A stretch of 64,000 nt of DNA, taken from Verrucomicrobiota bacterium. Lineage in GTDB: Bacteria > Verrucomicrobiota > Verrucomicrobiia > Verrucomicrobiales > Akkermansiaceae. The notes beneath the pieces were generated by a model. It searched no databases. It was not told where the DNA came from and saw only the letters and a program-made list of their open reading frames with translations. The stretch is from positions 1 to 64,000 of the forward strand of contig JAPLUI010000318.1 in the NCBI GenBank assembly GCA_026397725.1, given 5' to 3'. A program made the translations under genes and the position numbers. Of the stretch, positions 34,435 to 42,375 are shown in pieces; within the stretch, counting starts at the first letter, position 1, and each line of letters starts with the position of its first letter.

Positions 34435-35883
34435 ATGATCCCCTCCCCATCTTCTAACAATCATGACCGTGAGCCGGCCGCTTACAACCGGGTTTTTGTT
34501 TGGACCGTTTGCCTGGTGGCCGCGCTGGGCGGGCTGCTGTTCGGTTACGACTGGGTGGTGATCAGCGGCGCTGACATTTTTTACGAGAGGTTTTTCGCGC
34601 TCACCTCGGCCACGGATATTGGCTGGGCGAAAAGCTGTGCTTTGGCGGGTTGTCTGGTCGGTTCGCTCGTCGCCGGTGTGTTGAGCGACAAATTCGGACG
34701 CAAACGCCTGCTGATCTTGTCCGCCGTTTTGTTCACGGTTTCGTCGCTGGCTACGGGACTGGCCAACACCTTCCCAGCGTTTGTCGCGTGGCGCATTGTC
34801 GGTGGCGCGGCCATCGGATTGGCGTCGAACTTATCGCCGATGTATATCGCGGAGATCGCGCCGGCCGCCATCCGCGGCAAGCTCGTCTCGTTGAACCAAC
34901 TCAACATCGTCATCGGCATCGTGCTGGCACAGGTCGTGAACTGGTTGGTGGCACAACCGGTGGCGGCGGGCGCAACGGCGGCGGAGATTCTCAATTCCTG
35001 GAATGGCCAGCAGGGCTGGCGGTGGATGTTTTGCCTAACGGCCGCGCCCTCCGTGCTGTTCCTGCTAGGAATGGTTTTCGTGCCGGAAAGCCCGCGCTGG
35101 TTGATCAAGAACGGCCAGCCACAGAAGGCGCAAGCCATCCTGACCCGGCTGGGCGGCGCAGCCTTTGCCGCGCAATCCGTGGCGGAGGTCGAAGCCACCC
35201 TGGTCAATGAAATCCAGCATGTGAACTTCCGCGACCTGCTAGAGCCGGGCATCCGGCGCATCGTGGGCTTTGGCATGTTGCTGGCGTTCATCGTGCAATG
35301 GTGCGGCATCAATGTGATCTTCTATTATACCAAGGATGTCTTTGCCGCCGCCGGCTACAACATCTCCGGCATCCTGCTCAACATCATCATCGTGGGCGCG
35401 ACGAATCTGGTGTTCACCTTCGTGGCCTTGCAAACCGTGGATCGCCTCGGCCGCCGCTGGCTCACACTCACCGGATGGGCCGGGCTGACTGTCATCTTCA
35501 TCGCGATGGGTTGTTGCTTCCATGCCGGCGTCACCGGTTTGCCGGTGGTGATCGTGGTGATGGCGGCGATCGGCTGTTATGCCGCCACCATCGCGCCCAT
35601 GTGTTGGGTGACGCTCGCCGAAATCTTTCCCAACCGGATTCGCGGCGCGGCCATGGCCACGGCGGTGTTAGCGCTCTGGATGGGTAATTTCACCCTGACC
35701 TACGCCTTCCCCTCCATGCTTGCCCGGTTTGGCGCGGCAGGGGTGTTCTGGATTTTTGCCGGTCTTTGCGCCGTCGGCTATCTATTGATGCATGCCAAAT
35801 TGCCCGAAACCAAGGGCAAGACGCTGGAGGAAATCGAAATCCAACTCATGGGACTTCCACCACGGAAATCCAACACCCCCTAA
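34435..35883 (+). CDS. MFS sugar porter (sugar:H+ symporter family)
   Basis: The 482-residue integral membrane protein has twelve hydrophobic segments. Sugar-porter signatures are clear: D-K-F-G-R-K-R-L-L after the second segment, R-I-V-G-G-A-A-I-G-L-A-S, P-E-S-P-R-W-L-I-K at the central loop, D-R-L-G-R-R-W-L, and P-E-T-K-G-K-T-L-E-E-I at the C-terminal end. Relatives are XylE/AraE-type importers of pentoses and hexoses. It is the only recognisable transporter in the carbohydrate locus and probably imports a monosaccharide released by the neighbouring glycosidases. The specific sugar is not readable. Confidence 0.88.
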   Translation: MIPSPSSNNHDREPAAYNRVFVWTVCLVAALGGLLFGYDWVVISGADIFYERFFALTSATDIGWAKSCALAGCLVGSLVAGVLSDKFGRKRLLILSAVLFTVSSLATGLANTFPAFVAWRIVGGAAIGLASNLSPMYIAEIAPAAIRGKLVSLNQLNIVIGIVLAQVVNWLVAQPVAAGATAAEILNSWNGQQGWRWMFCLTAAPSVLFLLGMVFVPESPRWLIKNGQPQKAQAILTRLGGAAFAAQSVAEVEATLVNEIQHVNFRDLLEPGIRRIVGFGMLLAFIVQWCGINVIFYYTKDVFAAAGYNISGILLNIIIVGATNLVFTFVALQTVDRLGRRWLTLTGWAGLTVIFIAMGCCFHAGVTGLPVVIVVMAAIGCYAATIAPMCWVTLAEIFPNRIRGAAMATAVLALWMGNFTLTYAFPSMLARFGAAGVFWIFAGLCAVGYLLMHAKLPETKGKTLEEIEIQLMGLPPRKSNTP

Positions 35884-35898
35884 CACCACAAACACCGG

Positions 35899-36984
35899 AT
35901 GGAACTTCAAGGCAAAACGGATTTTGATAGAGCCATGCAGCGCATCGACGCGTGGTTCGCGCACGACATGCTGGACCGGCCGCCGGTGCGCTTCGCGGAA
36001 CACAATGCCGACTTCGCGGGCACGCACCTGCTTGCCGGACGGACCTGGCCGGACTTGCGGACGCGCTGGTTCGACGCGGAATTCCAGGTGGACTATTTCA
36101 TCGAGTCCATTCGCGGGCGGACGTTTCACGGCGAGACGTTCCCGGTGTTCTGGCCCAACCTCGGGCCTAACGTGTATGCCGCGTTTCACGGTGCGGAGTT
36201 GGACTTCGGCGAGGTCACCTCGTGGGTCCGGCATTGCGTGCATGAGCCGGCCGACATGGGCAACCTGAAGTTCAGCCGCGACAATGTTTATTTCCGCAAG
36301 ATCGGGGAATTGACCCGTGTGGCCCTGCAACAATGCACCGGCAGGTTCATGGTCGGTTATACCGATCTGCATGGCAGCCTCGACTGCGCCGCCGATTGGC
36401 GCAACCCGCAGCAGTTATGTCTCGACCTCGCGGATGACCCCGCGTTGGTCCACCAACTGGTCAACCTCGCTAACGAAAACTTCCGGCCTGTCTTCGACCA
36501 CTATGACGCCGTGCTCAAGGCGCACGGCCAGATGTCCGTCACCTGGATGGGCATCCCGGCACGCGGGAAAATGCATGTTTCCAGTTGTGATTTCACCAAC
36601 ATGGTATCGCCGCAGGTTTTTGACGAGTTCTATCTGCCCACGCTGCTGGCGGAAGTACAACACATGACCCACAATGTTTTCCATCTTGACGGCAAAGGCA
36701 TGCTCCGGCATCTCGACCGCATCCTGGCGATCCCGGAGATTCAGGCGATCCAGTGGGTGCACGGTGTGGGTGAGGATGCACCGATTCTGCAATGGCTGCC
36801 GGTCATCAGGAAAATCCAAGCCGCCGGCAAGGGCGTGATCGTGGACCTCCAACTTCACGAGTTGGAGCCGTTCATCGCCGCCATGAAGCCCGACGGTCTC
36901 TACCTCTGCCTCGCCGCACCGGAAGCAACCCAGCCGGATATCCTCAAGCGCCTGCAACGATGGGGAAGGGGAATGATCCGTTGA
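35899..36984 (+). CDS. Uroporphyrinogen decarboxylase-like (UroD/MtaA-type) protein
   Basis: The 361-residue protein lacks a signal peptide and is cytoplasmic. It has the UroD-like TIM-barrel pattern: F-M-V-G-Y-T-D-L-H-G (about 153-162), D-D-P-A-L-V-H-Q-L-V, an S-C-D-F segment near 233, and H-L-D-G-K-G near 271. It is far from true haem-pathway HemE and closer in style to methyltransferase or unassigned members found in sugar-catabolic clusters. It starts 15 bases after the sugar porter, so import and this enzyme are probably linked. A second, truncated UroD-like piece ends the locus at 55.5 kb. The substrate is unknown. Confidence 0.72.
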   Translation: MELQGKTDFDRAMQRIDAWFAHDMLDRPPVRFAEHNADFAGTHLLAGRTWPDLRTRWFDAEFQVDYFIESIRGRTFHGETFPVFWPNLGPNVYAAFHGAELDFGEVTSWVRHCVHEPADMGNLKFSRDNVYFRKIGELTRVALQQCTGRFMVGYTDLHGSLDCAADWRNPQQLCLDLADDPALVHQLVNLANENFRPVFDHYDAVLKAHGQMSVTWMGIPARGKMHVSSCDFTNMVSPQVFDEFYLPTLLAEVQHMTHNVFHLDGKGMLRHLDRILAIPEIQAIQWVHGVGEDAPILQWLPVIRKIQAAGKGVIVDLQLHELEPFIAAMKPDGLYLCLAAPEATQPDILKRLQRWGRGMIR

Positions 36985-37118
36985 ATGCCCTCAGCAATGC
37001 CGACCGGGCGGTCCGGGTGCGGCTGGATCTAACACCGGCATCAGGTGGAGCCGGAACCCCTGTAGTCGATGCGTTTCGGATCACGGCCGCCCAAGCCAAC
37101 GGAACTCCGGGCAAATGA
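36985..37118 (+). pseudogene. C-terminal scrap of an unrecognised gene
   Basis: Directly after the UroD-like stop, another frame reads about 43 residues (A-V-R-V-R-L-D-L-T-P-A-S-G-G, then P-V-V-D-A-F-R-I) to TGA 37118. The pattern looks like the last strand pair of a secreted carbohydrate-active protein. No start codon or upstream domain is present in that frame within the gap. It appears to be a remnant left by a deletion. Confidence 0.4.
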
Positions 37119-37189
37119 AGGTGATAAGAGCCAACGAACTTATCCGTATCCGGACAAGTTTCCAAATAGCCAACCCACCCGCGCACAAT

Positions 37190-38141
37190 ATGAAAACGAT
37201 GAAAACAAGGACGCGCGGCGTCAACAAAGCACTGCCTGTCCATCTGATAAATCTGTTATCGGTGGTGGCATCGCTGCGCGGGCCGATGATGGTGATTGTA
37301 CTGTCTGGGGCCGGATGGATAGCCCATGCGGCGGAGGGAGCGCACGCGGAGGGGCTTTACTTGGAGAAATACCGCCCGCAGTTCCACTTCACCCCGAAGC
37401 AGAGTTGGGTGGGCGATCCCAATGGCTTGATCTACTACAAAGGTGAGTATCATCGGCGGCAACCGCGACCCGAAAGTCATCTGGTTTGCCCCGGAGAAGA
37501 AATGGGTGATGGCGCTGTTCCTTGACGGTGACACGTTTGCCCTTTTCGAGTCCAAGGATTTGAAGGCATGGACGAAACTGCAGGATGTCAGGTTCCCTGG
37601 CCACGGCGAGTGTCCTGATTTCTTCCCCATGCCGATCTACCAGCAGATGAATTTCCCGTGCGAGATGACACTTCGCGCATTCCCGGAAGGGCTCAGGATT
37701 TGCCGAGTGCCGGTCGGGGAGATCAAGAACCTCTATGGCAAGGAGCACGTCTGGAAAGACGCGAGCATCAAGCCCGACGAGAACCTTCTGAAGGATGTGG
37801 CAGGCGGTTTTTACGATATTCAACTGAAGGTGGACCTCGCCGGGGCCAAGGAGTTTGGCATCAAGTGCAGAGGCGAAGCCGTGACCTAGTCCGGGGAGAG
37901 AAAGGTGCTATGCTGTCTTGGCAAGGAGGCCCCGGTAGAGGGTGCCAACGGCCGGATTACATTGCGGATACTCGTCGACTGCACTTCCTTGGAGGTCTAT
38001 GCCAATGACGGCAAGGTGGTCATGACCTCGTGTTTCCTGCCTGCGCCGGAGAATACCAGCCTCGAATTGTCCGCCGAGGGCGGTACTCCGAAGATCCTGT
38101 CCATGAAGGTGTACGAACTGAAATCGATTTGGCAGAGGTAA
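37190..38141 (+). pseudogene. GH32 fructan hydrolase pseudogene: two deletions, a frame break and an amber stop
   Basis: A signal peptide region (M-M-V-I-V-L-S-G) leads to W-V-G-D-P-N-G-L-I-Y-Y-K-G-E-Y-H, the GH32 opening with its nucleophile Asp. At 37,450 the frame changes and the sequence resumes at G-G-N-R-D-P-K-V, skipping the first blades. After E-C-P-D-F-F-P-M-P-I (near 37,637) it skips again, in frame, to Y-Q-Q-M-N-F-P-C-E-M-T. At 37887-37889 a TAG stands where the family usually has a residue just before the C-terminal sandwich; the same frame then continues (C-L-G-K-E-A-P, V-D-C-T-S-L-E-V-Y) to 38141. The R-D-P and E-C motifs survive, but the gene cannot make a whole enzyme. Confidence 0.75.
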
Positions 38142-38147
38142 GGATCC

Positions 38148-38159
38148 GTGATCGATCAC
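38148..38159. promoter_or_regulatory. 12-bp perfect palindrome upstream of the DUF1080 gene
   Basis: GTGATCGATCAC is a perfect palindrome with a central CG, seven bases after the GH32 pseudogene stop and 110 bases before the DUF1080 start. Sugar-responsive LacI/GntR-type regulators use sites of this general shape, so it is a candidate operator. No second copy was noticed, and such a palindrome can occur by chance. Confidence 0.25.
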
Positions 38160-38269
38160 TTTATCCGAGAAACGAAGGACTTCTGGGGCCGCCCATCGGC
38201 TTGACTTCCCTGGGGGGGGCAAGATATTCTCGCAACAACGTCAATTGACCACCGTAGAAAGAAGCAACC

Positions 38270-39151
38270 ATGAACAAGATGCATATCAAGACGAACAAAC
38301 TGATGATGGTGGCGTTGGCGATCGACATGATCGGTTCGACGACAGTAATGGCGGCGGACCAACCGACCGGCACAAACGAACCCCCAAAGCAGGCGCCCGC
38401 TGCGTCGCCAGTCCCGAAACCTACGCTGCCCCTCGTTGCATCCATGGCCCTTGGGGCCTCTGCGGACGAAAAGAAGGACGCAGACTTCCAAAGCATCTTC
38501 GATGGCAAGACACTGGCCGGTTGGCACACGAGCGCGCAGACGGGCCACAGCCGTGCCAGCGACAACAAATCAGGCGGGCGCTGGGTGGTCGAGGACGGCG
38601 CCATCGTCGGTAGCCAGGACATTGCGGGCAATGGCGGCATCCTGCTCACCGACACGAAGTTCAGCGACTACGAGATCGTGCTCGAGATGAACAACGATTT
38701 CGGGCCGGACAGCGGCCTGTTTATGCGCAGCACCGAGAACGGCACCGCCTATCAGGCCATGATCGACTACCACCCGGGCGGCAACCTGATGGGCATCTAC
38801 GGCGAAGGAGACCTGGGTGCCAAACCAGCGATTTCCAACTTCACTTTCACCGACCAAGTGACGGTCATCAAGGAGCACGCCGGAGCACCGACGACGCTGC
38901 CGGTGATGGTGGAAGCGTGGCCGTTTTTCTGGCGGCACGGCCAGTGGAACGAACTGCGGGCACGCATCGTCAACAACCCGCCCCACATCACCACCTGGGT
39001 CAATGGCGTGAAGTTCATGGACTGGACCGAGACGGAGAAACGGCACCCGGACGACGGTGCGATCGGGCTGCAGGTTCACGGCGGCGGCGATTTCACCAAG
39101 CAGTTCGTACGCTACCGGAACATCCGGATCAAACTGTTAGGAAAGGAGTAG
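38270..39151 (+). CDS. DUF1080 (3-keto-disaccharide hydrolase-like) secreted protein
   Basis: The 293-residue protein has a signal-like N-terminus followed by a Pro/Ala-rich linker. The DUF1080 domain starts at F-Q-S-I-F-D-G-K-T-L-A-G-W-H (about 75-88). It continues with W-V-V-E-D-G-A-I-V-G, the F-G-P-D-S-G-L-F-M-R-S strand and a closing V-R-Y-R-N-I-R-I-K. This concanavalin-like fold is very common in Verrucomicrobiota and Planctomycetota, and some members hydrolyse 3-keto-glycosides. It has its own 128-base leader with a palindrome and an 8-G run near 38,210, so it may be regulated separately. Confidence 0.8.
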   Translation: MNKMHIKTNKLMMVALAIDMIGSTTVMAADQPTGTNEPPKQAPAASPVPKPTLPLVASMALGASADEKKDADFQSIFDGKTLAGWHTSAQTGHSRASDNKSGGRWVVEDGAIVGSQDIAGNGGILLTDTKFSDYEIVLEMNNDFGPDSGLFMRSTENGTAYQAMIDYHPGGNLMGIYGEGDLGAKPAISNFTFTDQVTVIKEHAGAPTTLPVMVEAWPFFWRHGQWNELRARIVNNPPHITTWVNGVKFMDWTETEKRHPDDGAIGLQVHGGGDFTKQFVRYRNIRIKLLGKE

Positions 39152-39275
39152 GCGATCCCTGTCTGGCGCGATCCAAATCATCGTCGTCGGCTTGCCGCCA
39201 AGGGGTCCCGGCATGCACGACAAAGTCAAGACCCCCGTGAACCGTCACCAATAACTGGAAACAAAGACACTAACC

Positions 39276-41543
39276 ATGAAACTTATAACATCTCTCCTTT
39301 ACGCCTTCATGGCCCTGCCGGCGACCTCGCTGGCCGTCGCGGCGGACAAGTCCATCCCGTTTGCAGGTGCGCTGGACGCGGCGGCGATCACGCTCGACCG
39401 GTTTGGCGGTGTGGAAAGCCAACTGATCGTGGGCAACGGCGACATCAATGCCTTGGTGGAGGTCGAAGGCAAGAAGCTGATCGTCCGCCTGAGCAAGAAT
39501 GACATTGGCGACTGGCGTTACGATTCGAGCCAGGATCCGGCTTTCGTCAAGATCAGCGAGATCCGCAAGCTCGGTGCGCAAGGCAAGTGGTCGCCGCCCC
39601 AGGGCAACTACTTTGCGGGCAAGATCTACCCGTGTCCTGCCAGCGCGGGAGTTCTCTCCGTGGAACTGCCTGCCGGCATGTCGGCGGGGAATGCTCCGGC
39701 AACCCTCGATCTGCGTCGCGCGGTGGCTGCTATCGGGGCGCGGACGATCGACGAGCGGCCGCTCGCAACGGTCCGCGCCCTGGCCGGCTGCAATGTGTTT
39801 CTGGTCGAATGCGCCGGTCGAGCCGTACTTGCCTTGAGCGGATCGAAGGCCCGGCAGGTGGACGGTGTGCAGGTCTTTGCCGCCGAGCTTCCGGCCGGCG
39901 CTGGCTGGCCGGGCATGTCGTTCGCGGTGGCCTTGGCGGAAAAAGAAAGCACCCGGTGCGTGGCGATTGTCACGTCGTTCGAGTCGAAGGACCCGGCGGC
40001 AGCGGCGGCGAAGCTGGCCTGGGAGACGATCTCGCAGAAGCCGGCCGACCTGATCGCAGCCCACGAAACCGACTGGCAGAAATTCTGGTCGGCAAGCGGC
40101 GTGGACATGGACGACCCCTACCTGGCGGGAATCTGGTACCGCAACTTGTACTTTCTCCGCACCGTGAGCAAGCCCGGGGCGGCCTGCGTGGGTCTGTATG
40201 CCGGAGTCGGGCAGGAAAGTTCGGCCTGGCACGGCGCCCACACGCTGAACTACAACAACGAGCAGACCTTCTGGGGCGGCCTGGCCGCCAACCACGTCGA
40301 ACTTCTGGAATCCTACAAGGACCTCATCTGCGACTGGATCCCCAAGGGGCGATGGATCGCAAAGAACATCTTCGAGGCTGAGGGAACCTTTTTCCCGCAC
40401 AATATCAACACCTATAACGTCGACCCCGTCACGAGCCAAGAGCAGGGCCGCGGATTCCACCTGCATCATCCCTGGGGGTTTTCCCTGTGCTGCACGGGCT
40501 GGGCCATCCAGAACGTTTGGTCGATGTACGAGTACGCGCCGGACCGGCGGTTTCTGGAAAAGACCGCGTACCCGGCAGTGAAGGAAGCCGCCTTGTTCTA
40601 TGCGAGCTTTCTCGAAGCCTGCGACAAGCGGCCGGATGGCAAGGCCCGGTTCGGACCAACCGTGGTTCCCGAACTGAACGGGTGGCAGCCGGACTTGTCC
40701 CGCAACTACGACAGCACCGCCGACATTGCCTATGCGCGATGGTCATTGAAAACCGCGATAGAGGGCGCAGAGGTCCTGCGCCAGGACGCACCGTTGGTCG
40801 AGCGATTCCACCATGCGTTGTGTCTGTTGCCGGAATATCCGACGCGTGGCGAGGGCGACGAACGGGTCGTGGTGATCAGTGCCGGCGGGGTGCCTCTGAT
40901 CATTGACCGCCCCGCGCAAGACCTGAATTGTGCCGTCACCTCGATGCCCGTTTTTCCCGCGGACGAAGTGACGTTCTTCAGCCCGCCAGCCCAGAAAGAC
41001 CTCTTTGCCCGCACGATCCGCACAGCCCAGTTTCACTTTGAAGGTTTCAACGAATGGATCATGCTTGGGCTGTCTCGCGCCAGGTTGTCGATGCCGGACA
41101 CAGTGGACTACGCACGGCGGGTCTTCGGGGAACGGCAACGTCCTAACGGCACGCTCGCCTTGTCGCGGCGCAATCATCCATGGAACGATTACGGCCACTA
41201 CACGGAAACGTTCGCCGCCACGGCGGTCGTTTCGGAAATGCTGCTGCAGAGCGCCGGAGACGCCATCCGCGTCTTTCCGGCCTGGCCGAAAGATATGGCC
41301 GCGAAGTTTGCCAACTTGCGGACACGCGGTGGTTTCCTCGTATCGGCAGAGCAGGCGGCCGGACAGGTGAAGCAGGTGGCGATCACCTCGACCGTTGGCG
41401 GCAAGGTGCGTCTGCTAAGTCCCTGGCCCACCGCAAGGGTGCAGCGCGGGAATGACACGCAAAAGGTGACGCCGGACGCCCAAGGCGTCCTGGAACTGGA
41501 CACCCGGCCCCAGGTATCGCTTTATTTGACCTCTGACGACTGA
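39276..41543 (+). CDS. GH95-like (alpha/alpha)6-barrel glycosidase
   Basis: The 755-residue secreted protein has a signal peptide (M-K-L-I-T-S-L-L-Y-A-F) and an N-terminal sandwich with V-G-N-G-D-I-N-A-L-V. The barrel contains L-N-Y-N-N-E-Q-T-F-W-G-G (about 323-334), H-H-P-W-G-F-S near 392 and W-N-D-Y-G-H-Y near 630. The F-P-A-W-P-K-D-M end is typical of GH95-type C-terminal domains. It resembles the GH95 family broadly but lacks the exact S-P-E-N block, so specificity for fucose is uncertain. No internal gap was noticed. Confidence 0.65.
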   Translation: MKLITSLLYAFMALPATSLAVAADKSIPFAGALDAAAITLDRFGGVESQLIVGNGDINALVEVEGKKLIVRLSKNDIGDWRYDSSQDPAFVKISEIRKLGAQGKWSPPQGNYFAGKIYPCPASAGVLSVELPAGMSAGNAPATLDLRRAVAAIGARTIDERPLATVRALAGCNVFLVECAGRAVLALSGSKARQVDGVQVFAAELPAGAGWPGMSFAVALAEKESTRCVAIVTSFESKDPAAAAAKLAWETISQKPADLIAAHETDWQKFWSASGVDMDDPYLAGIWYRNLYFLRTVSKPGAACVGLYAGVGQESSAWHGAHTLNYNNEQTFWGGLAANHVELLESYKDLICDWIPKGRWIAKNIFEAEGTFFPHNINTYNVDPVTSQEQGRGFHLHHPWGFSLCCTGWAIQNVWSMYEYAPDRRFLEKTAYPAVKEAALFYASFLEACDKRPDGKARFGPTVVPELNGWQPDLSRNYDSTADIAYARWSLKTAIEGAEVLRQDAPLVERFHHALCLLPEYPTRGEGDERVVVISAGGVPLIIDRPAQDLNCAVTSMPVFPADEVTFFSPPAQKDLFARTIRTAQFHFEGFNEWIMLGLSRARLSMPDTVDYARRVFGERQRPNGTLALSRRNHPWNDYGHYTETFAATAVVSEMLLQSAGDAIRVFPAWPKDMAAKFANLRTRGGFLVSAEQAAGQVKQVAITSTVGGKVRLLSPWPTARVQRGNDTQKVTPDAQGVLELDTRPQVSLYLTSDD

Positions 41544-41626
41544 GCGCCCCGACCGAAACGAGCGAACTGACAGCTTGGTGCCTGACAAGGCGTGGCCCGT
41601 TCTCCGCAAGCTCCTGCACCAGGCGT

Positions 41627-42030
41627 GTGAGCGCCTGCGCGGCGAATGAGGATTTTGCTCACTACGGCAAACATTCCGTAATCGTGGAGCACGCGCCAAC
41701 GGGATTGGTTATTGGTGAGGTTTCACTCCCTCTCGTCAGTCCCGTCGGGGATTGGCGGGAGGGTAGGCAACAAGGAAACACGGATGGCTGGACAAATACC
41801 GAGGGGTGGGGCGCCTGCTTTTGGGACGAGTTGGAGGGGATGGACTGGGAGATCATCAAGGAGGCGGCGGAAATCTGCGTCGATCTGGCGGTGAAGCATA
41901 GGTACAAGTTCATCTGCACCTCGAACTTCACGCACCCGCATTTCAAGCGGCTCTGGGAGGACGTGGGGTGGCACAAGGCAATCACGAAGAAGATCCGCAT
42001 TGGGTGTGTGGTGAAGGTCCGGCAATATAA
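41627..42030 (+). pseudogene. C-terminal fragment of an unrecognised protein
   Basis: One frame gives about 130 protein-like residues with conserved-looking stretches such as E-H-A-P-T-G-L-V-I-G-E-V-S, W-T-N-T-E-G-W-G-A-C-F-W-D-E-L-E and C-T-S-N-F-T-H-P-H-F-K-R-L-W. After about 42,020 the frame loses this character. No start codon with a leader is evident and the upstream half is absent, so this is a broken gene. I do not recognise the family. The stretch 41,544-41,626 before it holds nothing recognisable. Confidence 0.45.
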
Positions 42031-42051
42031 CTCAGTTTCATCAGGCTGCCG

Positions 42052-42306
42052 TCGTGGGGTTCCTACTCCCAACTGCCCTCGGCGAACCTGTCGATGCCGG
42101 CCATCGGCAGCCTGCCGACACCGCCGGCCGAGTTCGCGCCCGTCCCGGTGATTGTCAAAATGCAAGTCCTGTTCAGTATTATCTCCCGCAGCAACCACTG
42201 GGGCGGACCCAATGATCCCAAGATCCACTTGATGTTCACCCCGCTCGTGACCCTGCACCATCCCTCCACCGGCAAATCCGATCGACATGCGATGACTCGA
42301 AATCGT
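42052..42306 (+). pseudogene. Possible Verru_Chthon cassette protein A fragment
   Basis: In the frame starting at 42052 about 84 residues read S-W-G-S-Y-S-Q-L-P-S-A-N-L-S, then L-P-T-P-P-A-E-F-A-P-V-P-V-I-V-K-M-Q-V-L-F-S and F-T-P-L-V-T-L-H-H-P. This matches my memory of the middle of Verru_Chthon cassette protein A, a very large protein of a Verrucomicrobiota-specific type IV pilin-like cassette. Only this scrap is present, with neither neighbour of that cassette. It abuts the fragment before it and ends just before the alpha-galactosidase-like gene. Confidence 0.35.
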
Positions 42307-42375
42307 TGAAAGACCCGGATTTTCCGGCAGTACGAATGGTGATTGGCAAAGAATCAACCAGAAAATTACAAACAG

